A DNA stretch of 64,000 nt from Camelimonas fluminis (GTDB lineage Bacteria > Pseudomonadota > Alphaproteobacteria > Rhizobiales > Beijerinckiaceae). Shown here piece after piece: positions 18,087-27,255 of this stretch; the first letter of the stretch is position 1; every line of letters starts with the position of its first letter. Below the pieces are notes generated by a model. It searched no databases. It saw only the letters and a program-made list of their open reading frames with translations, and was not told the origin of the DNA. The position numbers and the translations under genes were made by a program. The DNA lies in contig NZ_BNCG01000003.1 of NCBI RefSeq assembly GCF_014656355.1, forward strand, positions 1-64,000, given 5' to 3'.

Positions 18087-18377
18087 TCAACTTCCGCTCG
18101 CCGGGCGGTCGGAATGGCCAAGCGGCCGGTCCGGATCAATCAGATCCCGCACCCGCTGTTTCAGGGTCTTCGCGTCCGGGAACCCGCCGTCCACCGTACG
18201 GTCCCAGATCAGACTGTCGTTGACCTGGATGCGAAACACGCCGCCGGTCCTGGGCAGCAGCGCCACTTCGCCCAGATCCTGACCAAAGGTGGACAGCAGC
18301 TCCTGGGCCATCCAGGCCGAGCGCAGCAGCCACTGGCACTGCGTGCAAAATTCAATCGAGACGCGGGGGCCGGCCAT
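18087..18377 (-). CDS. SelT/SelW/SelH (Rdx) family protein, Cys form
   Basis: Small thioredoxin-like protein of the Rdx family (96 residues). The redox motif is CTQC near the N terminus (EFCTQCQWLLRSAWMAQELL), where animal relatives have Cys-x-x-selenocysteine. The rest follows the family: GEVALLPRTGGVFRI, then WDRTVDGGFPDAKTLKQRVR. It probably binds or reduces a thiol partner in the cytoplasm; no substrate is known for bacterial members. The ATG at 18377 has AGGAGG about 9 bases upstream. The gene lies 78 bases downstream of the alanine symporter on the same strand, possibly co-transcribed. Confidence 0.9.
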   Translation of the reverse strand: MAGPRVSIEFCTQCQWLLRSAWMAQELLSTFGQDLGEVALLPRTGGVFRIQVNDSLIWDRTVDGGFPDAKTLKQRVRDLIDPDRPLGHSDRPASGS

Positions 18378-18455
18378 CGGAACATCCTCCTGTTGCAATG
18401 GCCGGGACCCTTGCACGACCGTATGATCCGGGCCAGATCCGCCGCGTCCGTTGTC

Positions 18456-19985
18456 TCACGCCCCCTGCCGCCCGCGCGCAACGTCGAGGTCGCCCAGCGG
18501 CGTCGCCACGCTCGCCGCCTGTGGGCCGGCGGCCGCAACGGGACCGGGGCGCCCGGCGACGGACGACGGCGCGTCCCAGACGCCCGGCTCGATGACATCC
18601 GCCAGTTCCGGCAACAGCTGCGGATCGAAATCCGGCTCGCGGCCGGCGTCGCGCTGGGCGAGGTAGTCGCGCGCCAGCCGGACCACCACGCCGGACAGCA
18701 GCACGATGGCGACGAGGTTGATGGCGGCCATGAAGCCCATCGACACATCGGCCAGATCGAACACCGTCGTCACCTGCACAACGGCGCCCCACAGGGTCAT
18801 GCCCAGCAGGCCAAGACGCAGCAGCAGCCGGCCGACGCGCCCGTCGCAGCGCAGATAAACGAGCGCGCCTTCGGCGCAGGCGTAGTTGCCGGCGATGGAC
18901 GTGAAGGCAAAACAGGTGATGGCGATGCTGACGAACGGCGCCCCCCAGACGCCCAGATGCACGCCCATGGCCTGCTGGGTCAGCTGGACGCCGGTGACGC
19001 CAGAGCCGGGCTGCAGCTTTCCGGAAAGCAAAATCAGCAGGGCCGTGGCGGTGCAAATCACCAGCGTGTCGATGAACACGCCGAACGCCTGAACGAAACC
19101 CTGACTGCACGGATGGTGTGGACTGGGCGTCGCCACGGCGGCGATATTGGGCGCGGAGCCCATGCCGGCCTCATTGGAGAACAGCCCGCGACGGACGCCG
19201 TTCATCATCGCCGCCGTCATGCCGCCGGCGACGCCGCCGGCCGCCTGATCCAGACCGAAGGCGCTGGAAATGATCAGCTTCAGCAGGTCCAGGGTCTGGT
19301 CCGCGTTGAGCGCCAGCACGACCAGCGCCACGGCGATATAGGCGCCAGCCATCAACGGCACCACGACGCCGGAAAAGCGCGCCACCCCGGCGACGCCGCC
19401 GGCAATGACCAGAGCCGCCGCGAGCGTTGTGGCGACGCCCGACCAGAGCGGCGCGACGCCGAACGCCTCCTGCGCGGCGCCCGCAATGGAATTGGCCTGC
19501 ACCGCGTTGAAAACCAGGCCAAAAACGATGATCAGACAGATGGCGAACGCCGTGGCGGCGCGCGGCGCCTTCAGACCACGCGCGATGTAGAAGGCCGGCC
19601 CGCCGCGATAGGCTCCGGCGCCGTCGCGAACCTTGAACAGTTGCGCCAGGGAGCTTTCGGCGAAGGCCGTCGCCATGCCGAGCCCGGCCACCAGCCACAT
19701 CCAGAACGTGGCGCCTGGACCGCCGAGATAGAGCGCCACCGCCACGCCGGCTACATTGCCGGTGCCAACCCGCGCGGCCAGCGAGGCGCACAACGCCTGA
19801 AAAGGCGAAATGCCGGCCGGATCGCTGACCGCCGGGCGCGCCAGGGCGCGAAACATCTCGGGAAAGCGGCGGAGCTGCACCAGCCGCAGGCGCAACGTAA
19901 ACAATCCTCCCGCGCCGAGGAGCATATATGTCAGCACGTCGCCCCAAAGAATATTATTAACAAAACTGATGTCGCTCTTCAGCAT
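18456..19985 (-). CDS. AGCS-family sodium/alanine symporter
   Basis: Inner-membrane Na+-coupled alanine/glycine symporter (509 residues, about 11 hydrophobic segments). Family signatures are clear: ALCASLAARVGTGNVAGVA and GPGATFWMWLVAGLGMATAF near residues 75-120, GGPAFYIARGL, and SNEAGMGSAPNIAAVA. The last 60 residues form a hydrophilic Ala/Pro-rich tail. The ATG at 19985 is preferred to the one at 20033 because GGAG is 4 bases upstream. Upstream there is an inverted repeat TTGGAA-TGT-TTCCAA at 20041-20055 that could be an operator. It takes up alanine or glycine as carbon and nitrogen source. Confidence 0.92.
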   Translation of the reverse strand: MLKSDISFVNNILWGDVLTYMLLGAGGLFTLRLRLVQLRRFPEMFRALARPAVSDPAGISPFQALCASLAARVGTGNVAGVAVALYLGGPGATFWMWLVAGLGMATAFAESSLAQLFKVRDGAGAYRGGPAFYIARGLKAPRAATAFAICLIIVFGLVFNAVQANSIAGAAQEAFGVAPLWSGVATTLAAALVIAGGVAGVARFSGVVVPLMAGAYIAVALVVLALNADQTLDLLKLIISSAFGLDQAAGGVAGGMTAAMMNGVRRGLFSNEAGMGSAPNIAAVATPSPHHPCSQGFVQAFGVFIDTLVICTATALLILLSGKLQPGSGVTGVQLTQQAMGVHLGVWGAPFVSIAITCFAFTSIAGNYACAEGALVYLRCDGRVGRLLLRLGLLGMTLWGAVVQVTTVFDLADVSMGFMAAINLVAIVLLSGVVVRLARDYLAQRDAGREPDFDPQLLPELADVIEPGVWDAPSSVAGRPGPVAAAGPQAASVATPLGDLDVARGRQGA

Positions 19986-20040
19986 GAAGCTCCAGACATG
20001 AATAAAACTGTCAATTATTGATATATGAAACAAACATTAT

Positions 20041-20055
20041 TTGGAATGTTTCCAA
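20041..20055. promoter_or_regulatory. dyad-symmetric site upstream of the alanine symporter
   Basis: TTGGAA and TTCCAA separated by TGT, in an AT-rich stretch 56 bases upstream of the symporter start. Possible operator for a dimeric repressor; the regulator is unknown. Confidence 0.35.
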
Positions 20056-20200
20056 TTCATATTGCGAAATCTGGGCGCCGTAAAGACATATCGCAGCTTT
20101 CCCGCAAAATGCCGGCGTCGCTGGCCTGCCCCGCGCTGATGGCGCTTGGCGAGCGGGCCATCCATGCCAATAATGCCGCCACAAAACAGGAGGACGCCCG

Positions 20201-21046
20201 ATGGCGCACACCACACCGCGCACCTGGCTGATTACAGGCTGCTCCACAGGCTTTGGCAAAATTCTCGCCCAGGCGGCGCTCGACCGCGGCGACAATGTGG
20301 TCGCCACGGCGCGCAGGCCGGAGACGCTGGCGGACCTGAAACCAGCGGCGGACGGCAAGCTGGAGATCGCCAGACTTGACGTCACCCAACCGGGAGAAGC
20401 GGCGGCCGCTGCGGCGCTGGCGGAACAGCGCTTCGGGCGCCTCGACATCCTGGTGAACAACGCCGGCTATGGTTTTGTCGGCGCGGTGGAGGAAGGCGAG
20501 CCGGAAGAATACCGGCCGATGTTTGAAACCAACGTTTTCGGCCTTATCGAGACCACCCGGGCCGCCCTGCCGGCGCTGCGCCGCTCGCGCGGCGGCCGCA
20601 TCATCAACCTGTCCTCCATCGCCGGCATCGCCGGCCGGGCCGGGTTTGGCTACTACAACGCCAGCAAATTCGCGGTGGAGGGACTTTCCGAAGCCCTGGC
20701 GCAGGAGGTGGCGCCGTTCGGGATCAGGGTGATCATCGTCGAGCCAGGTCCGTTCCGCACGGAGTTTCTGGGCCGCTCGATCAACGCCGCCAGCAACGAA
20801 ATGCCGGCCTACGCCGAAACCTCCGGCGTCACCCGCCGCTATGCTGCGGAGAACGACGGCTTGCAGGGCGGCGACCCACACAAGGCCATCGCCGTCATCC
20901 TCAAGGCGACCGACTCCGATACCCCGCCCCTGCACCTGGTGCTGGGCGACGAGGCCTATCCCCGCGTCCGCGCCAAACTCAAGGCCTTCGAGGCAGATCT
21001 GGCGGCCTGGGAGCCGCTGGGCGGCGCAGCCACGCGCTTCGACTGA
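20201..21046 (+). CDS. SDR-family NAD(P)-dependent oxidoreductase
   Basis: Classical short-chain dehydrogenase/reductase (281 residues). The cofactor-binding Rossmann motif is TGCSTGFG (residues about 12-19), followed by ATARR, which favours NADP. NNAGYGFVG is the second conserved motif, then the catalytic Ser in NLSSIAG and YYNASKFA (Y-x-x-x-K). The extended C terminus and EPGPFRTEF match the subgroup often annotated as oxidoreductase/short-chain dehydrogenase acting on ketones or aldehydes. The substrate cannot be told. AGGAGG precedes the ATG by 7 bases. It is divergent from the symporter and stands alone. Confidence 0.93.
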   Translation: MAHTTPRTWLITGCSTGFGKILAQAALDRGDNVVATARRPETLADLKPAADGKLEIARLDVTQPGEAAAAAALAEQRFGRLDILVNNAGYGFVGAVEEGEPEEYRPMFETNVFGLIETTRAALPALRRSRGGRIINLSSIAGIAGRAGFGYYNASKFAVEGLSEALAQEVAPFGIRVIIVEPGPFRTEFLGRSINAASNEMPAYAETSGVTRRYAAENDGLQGGDPHKAIAVILKATDSDTPPLHLVLGDEAYPRVRAKLKAFEADLAAWEPLGGAATRFD

Positions 21047-21334
21047 GCCGCGCGTCAAGGCCGGACGGGCAGAGACAGCCGGCGCCGTGAGGGCCGGCCG
21101 GTTGGCCGCCCTGGCGGCGGCCTTCCGGACGCCCGGTCAGCAATGCTTAACCTGAACCGTTATTTACCATGCCGCGTTAACCTGCTGGCGAGAACGCCGC
21201 GCGATGCTTCCGCAGGAAAGACAGGGGGCCTTTCCGCTGTAACCTGAAGCCGGGACATGCTCCCGGCGCGCGGGTGGCGGCGGTTCCATACGCAAGGGTG
21301 GAGCCACTTTTGCCGGAATGCAGGAATGACGGGC

Positions 21335-21877
21335 ATGATCAGGCAGGAACTGCGGGATTTCGTTGACGACGTGCTGGACGCCGGCCGGGTGAGCGAACAG
21401 GACGTCCTGCGACTTGCCGGGGAAATCCTGGCTGGCGATGTGGCGCGCCGCGCCGAGGTCGACGCCCTGGCGGCGCTCGACCGGCTGATCGGCGACCGGC
21501 ACCCGGCCTGGGACGACACATTCGTCGATCTGGCCGTGGCCCATGTCGTGGCGGGGGCTGCGGCATCCGGCCAGGTGGAGCGCGACGTGGTCAACTGGCT
21601 GATCACCACCCTCGACGCCGCCGGCGCCATGACCGACAACGGCCTGCGCATCGCCATCGAGGTGACCCGCGCCGCCAATCACGTCGACCAGACGTTGATG
21701 ACTTTCGTGCTGCAAACCATGCAGGCGCGACGGCCGTCCGTGGGTTTCGATGCAGGCGTCGTCGCCTCCGCTCCCCCGGCGCATGCGTCCGGCCGCGAGA
21801 CAGGCCGGGAGATGGGCGGCGCGGCGCTGGGGCGGCGCGCGCCAGACAGCGGCCAGGCTCTCGAGGCTGCCGCCTGA
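21335..21877 (+). CDS. hypothetical helical protein
   Basis: Not recognised. About 180 residues, acidic and mostly alpha-helical in appearance, without signal peptide or membrane segment. Conserved-looking segments are RDFVDDVLDAGRVSEQDVL, DRLIGDRHPAWDDTFVDLAV and VNWLITTLDAAGAMTDNGL; the C-terminal 40 residues are low-complexity. The start could be 21326 or 21335. The second is chosen because AGGA lies 9 bases before it, and the frame's first ATG at 21257 has no site. It is convergent with fumC behind a strong terminator. Confidence 0.65.
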   Translation: MIRQELRDFVDDVLDAGRVSEQDVLRLAGEILAGDVARRAEVDALAALDRLIGDRHPAWDDTFVDLAVAHVVAGAAASGQVERDVVNWLITTLDAAGAMTDNGLRIAIEVTRAANHVDQTLMTFVLQTMQARRPSVGFDAGVVASAPPAHASGRETGREMGGAALGRRAPDSGQALEAAA

Positions 21878-21955
21878 GCGCAGGCAGCCGCGCAGCGGCT
21901 GGCTCACGCCCGTCCCTGCCATGACATTTGGGAATCCGGAAGCCTTTGGGGATCC

Positions 21956-21997
21956 TGAAAACCGGGGCGAAACGGCGGCCGCTTCGCCCCGGTTTCG
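21956..21997 (-). terminator. strong terminator of fumC
   Basis: Perfect 13-bp arms AAACCGGGGCGAA (21959-21971) and TTCGCCCCGGTTT (21983-21995) around an 11-base loop. On the minus strand the stem is followed by a short T-run, four bases after the fumC stop. It can also stop transcription from the convergent gene. Confidence 0.85.
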
Positions 21998-22000
21998 ATA

Positions 22001-23416
22001 TTACTTCTTCAACGGTCCAACCATGTCCCCGGCGCGGACCCAGCGGTTGAACTCCTCATCGGTCACATAACCCAGTTGCAGGGCGGCGGCGCGCAGGGAG
22101 AGGCCTTCGCGATGCGCGGCAAGCGCAATTTCCGCTGATTTTTCATAGCCAATATGCGGGTTGAGCGCCGTCACCAGCATCAGCGAATTGTCGAGGTTCT
22201 CGTTGATGCGGTCGATATTGGGCTCGATGCCGACGGCGCAGTGATCTGTGAAGGCGTTGCAGGCGTCGGCGAGCAGCAGCGCCGACTCCAGCAGGTTGTG
22301 CAGCATCACCGGCTTGTAGACGTTGAGCTGGAAATTGCCCTGGGAGCCGGCGAAGGCGACGGCGTGATCGTTGCCGAACACCTGCACGCACACCATGGTG
22401 AGCGCCTCGCACTGGGTCGGATTGATCTTGCCCGGCATGATCGACGAACCAGGCTCGTTCTCCGGAATGCGCAGTTCGGCGAAGCCGGCGCGCGGGCCGC
22501 AGGCGTAGAAGCGCACGTCGTTGGCGATCTTCAACAACGCCCCCGCGAGGGCGCGCACGGCGCCGCTGGCCACCACCATCTCGTCATGCGCCGACAAAGC
22601 GGCGAATTTGTTGACCGCGGAGACAAAGGGGAAGCCGGTTTCGCGGGCAATGTTGGTCGCGGTCAGATCGCCGAAGCGCGGATCGGCGTTGAGGCCGGTG
22701 CCGACCGCCGTGCCGCCAATCGCCAGATTGAACAGGCCCTCCATGCCGGCGCGCACGGCGGCGAGGCCGTGGTCGAGCTGGGCGACCCAGCCGGAGATCA
22801 ACTGCCCCAGGGTCAACGGCGTGGCGTCCTGAAGATGGGTGCGGCCGATCATGACAATGTCGGCGTATTGCGCCTGCTTGTCGGCCAGCACATCGCGCAG
22901 ACGCCGGGCCGCCGGCAGCAGGGCGTGGGCGATCCCCTCGACCGCCGCCACATACATCACCGTGGGGAACGTGTCGTTGGACGACTGGGAATGATTGACG
23001 TCATCGTTGGGATTGACCGGCTTCTTTGAGCCAACGACGCCGCCGGCCAGCTGGATGGCGCGGTTGGCGATCACCTCATTGGCGTTCATGTTGGTCTGGG
23101 TGCCGGAGCCGGTCTGCCAGACGACGAGCGGAAATTCATCGTCCAGCTTGCCGTCGATGACCTCCTGGGCGGCCTGGACGATCAGCTTCACCTTGTCGGC
23201 GGGCAGTTCGCCCAGTTCGCCGTTGGCCTCGGCGGCGGCCTTCTTGAGAATGCCCAGCGCCCGGATTACCGGCCGGCCCCAGCGGAACCGGTCGACGCCG
23301 ATGGGGAAATTGCCGATGGAGCGCTGGGTCTGCGCCCCCCAGAGCCGGTCAGCCGGCACATCGACCGGACCCATGGCGTCTTTTTCCCTCCGGGTGTTCA
23401 TGTGTTCACCGCTCAT
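22001..23416 (-). CDS. fumC: class II fumarate hydratase
   Basis: Fumarase of the TCA cycle, reversible hydration of fumarate to L-malate in the cytoplasm; homotetramer without iron-sulfur cluster. The superfamily signature [10 protein letters not shown] is present, with [13 protein letters not shown] carrying the substrate-site T-H and SSNDTFPT an upstream conserved block. From the ATG at 23416, GGAG lies 6 bases upstream and the product has 471 residues, close to the usual 460-470. It stands alone, with an AT-rich promoter region upstream and the terminator at 21956-21997. Confidence 0.96.
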   Translation of the reverse strand: MSGEHMNTRREKDAMGPVDVPADRLWGAQTQRSIGNFPIGVDRFRWGRPVIRALGILKKAAAEANGELGELPADKVKLIVQAAQEVIDGKLDDEFPLVVWQTGSGTQTNMNANEVIANRAIQLAGGVVGSKKPVNPNDDVNHSQSSNDTFPTVMYVAAVEGIAHALLPAARRLRDVLADKQAQYADIVMIGRTHLQDATPLTLGQLISGWVAQLDHGLAAVRAGMEGLFNLAIGGTAVGTGLNADPRFGDLTATNIARETGFPFVSAVNKFAALSAHDEMVVASGAVRALAGALLKIANDVRFYACGPRAGFAELRIPENEPGSSIMPGKINPTQCEALTMVCVQVFGNDHAVAFAGSQGNFQLNVYKPVMLHNLLESALLLADACNAFTDHCAVGIEPNIDRINENLDNSLMLVTALNPHIGYEKSAEIALAAHREGLSLRAAALQLGYVTDEEFNRWVRAGDMVGPLKK

Positions 23417-23428
23417 GACACTCTCCAT

Positions 23429-23769
23429 TCACTTCAGCGCCATGTATCCACGACGCGCACCCTGCCGGAGCAATACAAATTCTGGCGCATATAGTTCACG
23501 ATGACGCCAGAACACAACCTGTAAATCCATCAAACAACATAATAATTTGCCTATAATTTTCATTTTATTTTTAATAATTCAAATCAATACCGGAACGTCC
23601 ATGACGCCCTGACGCCATTCGTTCTTCCAGACGCCAGAGCCGCTCATACATCCAGCGACATGCCGCATCCTGCCGGCCGTTCGCGTCCATTTCCTGACGC
23701 CAGCGCGTCGCCTGCGCCGGAAAATGCTCTATGATGTCCGCAACGAAAACATATCCCGGAGCAAACGCC
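23429..23769. other. divergent fumC / oxidoreductase gap, AT-rich
   Basis: Very AT-rich between about 23515 and 23590 (runs such as TTTTATTTTTAATAATTC), which is where the fumC promoter is expected. The rest is GC-rich and includes a lone arm (GCGCCGGAAAATGCTC) of the palindromic repeat family near 23716. No gene is called. Confidence 0.4.
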
Positions 23770-24783
23770 TTGCAATCCAGCGCAACCAATCGCGAAGTCC
23801 GCCTGGCCTCCCGCCCGGTCGGCATGCCGACCCCGGATGATTTCACTCTGGCTGAAACGCCGCTGCGCCAGCCGGCGGACGGCGAACTGCTGGTGCGCAA
23901 TTTGTGGATGTCGGTCGACCCTTACATGCGCGGCCAGATGGTCGACCAGAAGAGCTATGTGACGCCGTTCCAGGTGGGCGAGGCGCTGTATGGGCGGGCC
24001 GTCGGCGTGGTGGTGGAATCGCGTCACAGCGATTTCGCGCCCGGCGATCATGTGTTCCACATGCTGGGATGGCGCGAATACGCCACGGGCTCCTGGGAAG
24101 GCTTCGAGAAGGTCGACGTCGACCAGGCGCCGGCGCAGGCCTATCTCGGCGTGCTCGGCGCGCCGGGGCTCACCGCCTACACCGGGCTGTTTCGCATCGC
24201 CGAACTGAAGGATGGCGACAGCGTCTTCGTGTCCGCCGCCGCCGGAGCGGTCGGCTCGGTGGCCTGCCAGCTGGCCAGGGCGCATGGCTGTCGCGTGGTC
24301 GCCTCGGCCGGGACCGATGAAAAATGCGCATGGCTGCGCGATGTGGCTGGCGTTGACGCGACGATCAACTACCGCACCTGTGGCGATCTCAATGCGGCGC
24401 TGGCCGCTGCGGCGCCGGAGGGCGTCGACGTCTATTTCGACAATGTCGGTGGCGGTCATCTCGAAGCCGCCCTCAACCAGATGAAGGTTTTTGGCCGCAT
24501 CGCCCTGTGCGGCATGATTGGCGGTTACAATGATCTGGCGCCGGCGCCCGGCCCCAACAATCTGATGCTCGCGATCAGCCGCAGCCTGAAGCTGCAGGGC
24601 TTCGTGGTGCGTCATCACATGGACCTGCGCCCCCGCTTCCGCGAGGAAACCAGCGCGTTGATCCGCGCCGGGAAAATGCACGTGCAGGAAACTGTCGAAC
24701 ACGGCATCGAAAACGCCGCCGCCGCCTTCATGAAACTGTTTACCGGCGACAACACCGGCAAGATGCTGGTGAAGCTCGCCTGA
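23770..24783 (+). CDS. CurA-like NADP-dependent oxidoreductase (MDR, zinc-free)
   Basis: Medium-chain dehydrogenase/reductase of the zinc-independent 2-alkenal/15-oxoprostaglandin-reductase group (337 residues), which reduces alpha,beta-unsaturated carbonyl compounds with NADPH. Hallmarks are LWMSVDPYMRGQM, GALGAPGLTAYTGL-type sequence (LGAPGLTAYTGLF), the cofactor loop AAAGAVGSVACQLAR and the late motif YFDNVGG. The track start would be the ATG at 23731, but a TTG at 23770 has GGAG 8 bases upstream and gives the N terminus expected for the family (SSATNREVRLASRPVG); this start is preferred with moderate confidence. It stands alone and is divergent from fumC. Confidence 0.88.
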   Translation: MQSSATNREVRLASRPVGMPTPDDFTLAETPLRQPADGELLVRNLWMSVDPYMRGQMVDQKSYVTPFQVGEALYGRAVGVVVESRHSDFAPGDHVFHMLGWREYATGSWEGFEKVDVDQAPAQAYLGVLGAPGLTAYTGLFRIAELKDGDSVFVSAAAGAVGSVACQLARAHGCRVVASAGTDEKCAWLRDVAGVDATINYRTCGDLNAALAAAAPEGVDVYFDNVGGGHLEAALNQMKVFGRIALCGMIGGYNDLAPAPGPNNLMLAISRSLKLQGFVVRHHMDLRPRFREETSALIRAGKMHVQETVEHGIENAAAAFMKLFTGDNTGKMLVKLA

Positions 24784-25124
24784 CAGCGGCGACAGGCGCG
24801 CGCAGGGGCCGTGCCGGACACGCGCCAGGACAGACGCGAGCGGACCGTGGCGCCGCGACCGCGTCCTGGCGAAACCTCAACACAAGGTCGCAGGCCATCC
24901 ACCGCCAGCGCCGCGTCTTTCCCCGTTCTTTATAATCATTACAAAAGATAAGATTTTACAACAGGTTGACGCCCCTCGCCTGAGGGGCCACAACGCGATC
25001 ATGTGAAAGATCGCCAGCGCGCTCCGCCAGAGCATTTTCGGTGAACGCCGGTTCACGCAAAATGCTCCTCTTCTTCAATGTGGCGCATTTTCTTCACGAA
25101 AAGTGGGGCCCACTTTTCTCGAAA
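24784..25124. other. leader of the iron operon: Fur-like box plus palindromic repeat
   Basis: The left part contains AT-rich DNA with a Fur-like box at 24930-24944. The right part is a two-stem palindromic element at 25029-25131 that runs into the first gene. No reading frame is called. Confidence 0.55.
24930..24944. promoter_or_regulatory. putative Fur box
   Basis: TTATAATCATTACAA matches the 7-1-7 Fur consensus (TGATAAT-N-ATTATCA) at 11 of 14 positions. It lies in an AT-rich island upstream of the dehydrogenase/siderophore-transport genes, where iron repression is expected. Confidence 0.55.
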
Positions 25125-25131
25125 ATGCGCC
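25029..25131. repeat. two-stem palindromic intergenic element
   Basis: The first stem has arms GAGCATTTT and AAAATGCTC around GTGAAC/GTTCAC. The second has GGCGCATTTTC (25082-25092) and GAAAATGCGCC (25121-25131), enclosing the 21-base palindrome at 25098-25118. Diverged relatives occur at 10763, 15517 and 43313. Confidence 0.75.
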
Positions 25132-26327
25132 AGCGCCGCCTGAACCAGCCGAAGCCTGATTTGCCCATTCCACCCGACATCGTTTGCCTGGATGATTATG
25201 AGCGCCACGCCCGCGCGCTGTTGCCGGCGGACATTCAGGCCTACATCGGCGGCGGCGCGGCGGATATGACGACCCTGCGCGATAACCGGGACGCCTTCGC
25301 CCGACTGCGCCTGCTGCCGCGCGTCCTGGGGAATCTGCGCGACGCCAGCGCCGCGGCCAGCCTGTTCGGCCTGACGCTGGAGACGCCAGTGATCGCCGCG
25401 CCGATGGCCTGGCAGAAGCTGGTTCATCCGGAAGGCGAATTCGCCATGGCCACCGGCGCCGCCGCGGCGGGCGCTGGCTGCATCGCCAGTTGCCAGGCCA
25501 GCGTCGACATGACGGAGCTGGCCCGCAACTCCCCGGCTCCCCTGTGGTTTCAGCTTTACCTCCAGCCCCGGCGCGACGACACGCTTGCCCTTGTCCAGCG
25601 GGCTGGGGACGCAGGCTACCGCGCCCTTGTCGTGACGGTGGACGCCCCGGTGAACGGCGTGCGCAACGCCGAACAGCGCGCCGGCTTCCACCTGCCGGCG
25701 CATGTCCGGTCGGTCAACCTCGCCGGCTTCGCCCAGGCCGCGGCGACGCGGGCCGGGCCGGCGCGCAGCCCGGTGTTTCGGGGCCTGGTCGACGCCGCCC
25801 CCAGCTGGGACGACATCGTCTGGCTGCGGGAGCAGACGCGGCTGCCGCTGCTGCTCAAGGGCGTCACGCATCCCGACGACGCCGGGCGGGCGCTCGACCT
25901 CGGCGTCGACGGCCTCATCGTGTCCAACCATGGCGGGCGCGTGCTCGATGGCGTCCCGGCGGCCATCGACCTGCTGCCGGCCGTGGCGCGCCGCGTCGAT
26001 GGCCGGATTCCGGTGCTGATGGATGGCGGCGTGCGGCGTGGAACCGACGTGCTGAAGGCCCTGGCGCTCGGGGCCCGCGCCGTGCTGGTCGGCCGGCCGC
26101 TGTACTGGGCGCTGGCCACGGCCGGCGCCGCCGGCGTCGCCCATGCGCTGGCGATCCTGGCGACCGAGCTGGAGGCGGCGATGGCGCTGACCGGCCGGCC
26201 GGCGCTCGCAGCGATCGACGCATCCGTTCTGGCGCGCCCGCATGGGCAAGGCGCCGCGACTTTTCTTCCGGAGACGGGCTCGCCCGGCGCCGGGAGCAGA
26301 CTGGACCTTGAACCCAGGGAGCACTGA
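25125..26327 (+). CDS. FMN-dependent 2-hydroxy-acid dehydrogenase/oxidase
   Basis: Member of the lactate dehydrogenase/glycolate oxidase (LldD/GOX) family, a flavoprotein that oxidises an L-2-hydroxy acid to the 2-keto acid. About 400 residues. The catalytic block is SNHGGRVLDGVPAAIDLLP (His base), with the FMN phosphate motif DGGVRRGTDVLKALALGA. Earlier FMN-binding segments are VIAAPMAWQKLVHPEGE and WFQLYLQPRRD. The start is unclear: the ATG at 25125 lies within the right arm of a palindromic repeat and has no good ribosome site. An upstream in-frame start at 25041 would translate the repeat itself. The stop is 1 base before the GTG of the siderophore-binding protein, so it belongs to that iron operon. 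The substrate is unknown; lactate is the default guess. Confidence 0.85.
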   Translation: MRQRRLNQPKPDLPIPPDIVCLDDYERHARALLPADIQAYIGGGAADMTTLRDNRDAFARLRLLPRVLGNLRDASAAASLFGLTLETPVIAAPMAWQKLVHPEGEFAMATGAAAAGAGCIASCQASVDMTELARNSPAPLWFQLYLQPRRDDTLALVQRAGDAGYRALVVTVDAPVNGVRNAEQRAGFHLPAHVRSVNLAGFAQAAATRAGPARSPVFRGLVDAAPSWDDIVWLREQTRLPLLLKGVTHPDDAGRALDLGVDGLIVSNHGGRVLDGVPAAIDLLPAVARRVDGRIPVLMDGGVRRGTDVLKALALGARAVLVGRPLYWALATAGAAGVAHALAILATELEAAMALTGRPALAAIDASVLARPHGQGAATFLPETGSPGAGSRLDLEPREH

Positions 26328-26328
26328 C

Positions 26329-27255
26329 GTGAACACGTCCCGTAACATCTCGCGCAAGGCCTTTTGCGGCCTGCTGTTCGGCCTCGCCGCTTTTGCCGCC
26401 GCCCCGCTCGCCGCCGCGCCGGTGACGGTAAAGCATGCCTCCGGCGAAACCACGCTGAAGGATACGCCGAAGAAGATCGTCGTGTTCGATCTGGCCTCGC
26501 TCGACAATCTCGACGCCCTCGGCGTCCCGGTGGCCGGCGTTCCGTCCGGCGTCAAGCCGGCCTGGCTACAGAAATACAACGACGACAAGGTGACGAAGGT
26601 CGGCACGCTGTTCGAGCCCAACCTCGAAGCGCTGGGCGCGCTGCAACCGGACCTGATCATCGTGGGCGGCCGTTCGCAGGCCAAATACGCCGAATTGTCG
26701 AAGCTGGCCCCGACCATCGACATGACCATCGACGCAAAGGCGCCGTTCGCCAGCGCCCGCGCGCATATCGAACTGCTTGGCAAGACCTTCGGCAAGGAAG
26801 ACCCGGCGAAGAAGCTCGTCGCCGATCTCGACGCCGGCGTGGCGCAACTGAAGGAAAAGGCGCAGGCGGCTGGCAAGGGCCTGCTGATCCTCACCGTGGC
26901 CAACCGCATGAGCGCCTATGGCCCGGGCTCGCGTTTCGGCGTCATTCACGAGGCCTTCGGCGTCACCCCCGCCGTGCCGGACCTGAAGATCGGCACGCAC
27001 GGCCAGCCGGTGACCTTCGAGTTCATCCAGAAAACCAACCCTGACTGGCTGTTCGTCATCGACCGCGACGCCGCTCTCGGCAAGACGGGGGCCGCCCGCA
27101 AGATGCTGGAGAACGACCTGGTCGGCCAGACCACCGCCTGGAAGAAGAACCAGGTGGTCTACCTCGATCCGGCCAACTGGTATCTGGTCGGCGGCGGCGC
27201 GACGGCGCTGAAGCAGGACATCGACCAGCTGAACAAGGCGTTCGGCGGCAAATAA
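26329..27255 (+). CDS. siderophore ABC transporter substrate-binding protein
   Basis: Periplasmic binding protein of the FatB/CeuE/YclQ group, which captures ferric siderophores, typically catecholate or petrobactin-type. 308 residues. An N-terminal signal peptide (AFCGLLFGLAAFAAAPLAAA) precedes the fold; there is no clear lipobox. Class III features are visible: FDLASLDNLDALGVPVAGVP, NLEALGALQPDLIIVGGRS, and the C-terminal WYLVGGGATALKQDIDQL. The GTG at 26329 is chosen because GGGAG lies upstream and it follows the dehydrogenase stop by 1 base, so translation is probably coupled. The permease and ATPase genes follow after a 331-base repeat-containing gap. Confidence 0.92.
   Translation: MNTSRNISRKAFCGLLFGLAAFAAAPLAAAPVTVKHASGETTLKDTPKKIVVFDLASLDNLDALGVPVAGVPSGVKPAWLQKYNDDKVTKVGTLFEPNLEALGALQPDLIIVGGRSQAKYAELSKLAPTIDMTIDAKAPFASARAHIELLGKTFGKEDPAKKLVADLDAGVAQLKEKAQAAGKGLLILTVANRMSAYGPGSRFGVIHEAFGVTPAVPDLKIGTHGQPVTFEFIQKTNPDWLFVIDRDAALGKTGAARKMLENDLVGQTTAWKKNQVVYLDPANWYLVGGGATALKQDIDQLNKAFGGK

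Noticed and set aside
23571-23690. 39-residue frame on the minus strand upstream of the CurA-like gene
   Set aside because: AGGAA abuts the ATG with no spacer, there is no family resemblance, and part of the sequence is an arm of the palindromic repeat.
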